DNA of 64,000 bases from DAHUYF01 sp963789275. GTDB lineage: Bacteria; Pseudomonadota; Alphaproteobacteria; ATCC43930; CGMCC-115725. The stretch covers positions 620,001 to 684,000 of the forward strand of contig CAWBKF010000004.1 in NCBI GenBank assembly GCA_963789275.1, read 5' to 3'. Shown here one piece after another: positions 63,841-64,000 of this stretch. A program made the translations under genes and the position numbers. The first letter of the stretch is position 1. Each line of letters starts with the position of its first letter. A model generated the notes under the pieces. It was not told the DNA's origin, ran no database searches, and was given only the letters and a program-made list of their open reading frames with translations.

Positions 63841-64000
63841 CTAGCGCAAGGCCAGTGCCGCGGCGAGGCGCGCCGCTTCGCCGGGGCCGCAGCAGGCGAC
63901 CGGGCAGCCGGCCGCCTCGGCATAGGCGGGAAAGGCGGGATCGACGAGGCCGAGCGCTGCAAGCTCTGCCGCTTTCGCGGCCGGCGGCGCCGGCGCCGAT
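63841..64000 (-). CDS. 3' end of an unidentified C1-cluster gene (partial)
   Basis: 52 residues up to a TAG at 63841, open at the window edge: AALGLVDPAFPAYAEAAGCP, then VACCGPGEAARLAAALALR. GC-rich and Ala-rich, in step with its neighbours. It lies 9 bp upstream of the flavoprotein. An amino-acid kinase of the MfnE type would fit the place, but the visible part does not prove it. Confidence 0.55.
   Translation of the reverse strand, partial: SAPAPPAAKAAELAALGLVDPAFPAYAEAAGCPVACCGPGEAARLAAALALR

Overview
The window is a 64 kb stretch of a high-GC genome. ubiH, the two-part folP, amtB without glnK beside it, NepR-like stress control and the H4MPT gene set all point to an alphaproteobacterium. 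The right half encodes lanthanide-type methanol oxidation and the tetrahydromethanopterin (H4MPT) C1 pathway, so the organism should be a methylotroph. No mxaF-type methanol dehydrogenase is present. Many conserved genes carry single-base frameshifts, each with coherent protein sequence on both sides. I read this mainly as uncorrected indel errors in a draft or metagenomic assembly, with true decay as the alternative.

Layout. 1-16 kb is ordinary chromosome: dapA, secF, an ammonium transporter, a ubiquinone-pathway hydroxylase, an orphan NepR-like protein behind an EcfG-type promoter, a GST/aldolase pair, an exported amidohydrolase, an IS1380-family insertion at a CTAG site, and a DUF971/Trm112/Lon-domain/thioredoxin run. 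The run is followed by prolyl-tRNA deacylase, tRNA-Gly(GCC) and a DUF4410 lipoprotein. 16.8-34.2 kb is an exopolysaccharide locus: sugar-phosphate transferase, WecG-type and GT4 glycosyltransferases, methyltransferases, GH5 glycosidase, flippase, polymerase and a Wzc-like tyrosine kinase. It is interrupted by an IS1202-like element with 17-bp target duplications, and its centre looks less GC-rich than its surroundings. A recurring palindromic repeat bounded by GCACACATC/GATGTGTGC occurs at 9.5, 18.6 and 34.4 kb. A near-perfect sigma-54 promoter lies at 34.58 kb.

35-46 kb holds folP, a secreted pentapeptide-repeat protein, a DUF559 nuclease flanked by inverted repeats, and the PQQ-alcohol-associated transporter set (substrate-binding protein, beta-propeller, ATPase, permease, unknown periplasmic protein, CXXCW protein). 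xoxJ, xoxG and xoxF follow.

46.4-64 kb is the H4MPT island. pcd-fhcB-fhcA-fhcD-fhcC run leftward, mostly with 4-bp ATGA overlaps. RFA-P synthase, mtdB, an ATP-grasp protein, mch, a second ATP-grasp protein, a CitG-like protein and fae run rightward from a shared 135-bp divergent region. A second group follows: HisA-like protein, third ATP-grasp protein, H4MPT-linked hydantoinase-like protein, mfnB, DUF447, a dihydropteroate-synthase-like protein and a flavoprotein. Together XoxF makes formaldehyde from methanol, Fae/MtdB/Mch carry the C1 unit on dH4MPT, Fhc releases formate, and the remaining genes probably build dH4MPT and methylofuran.
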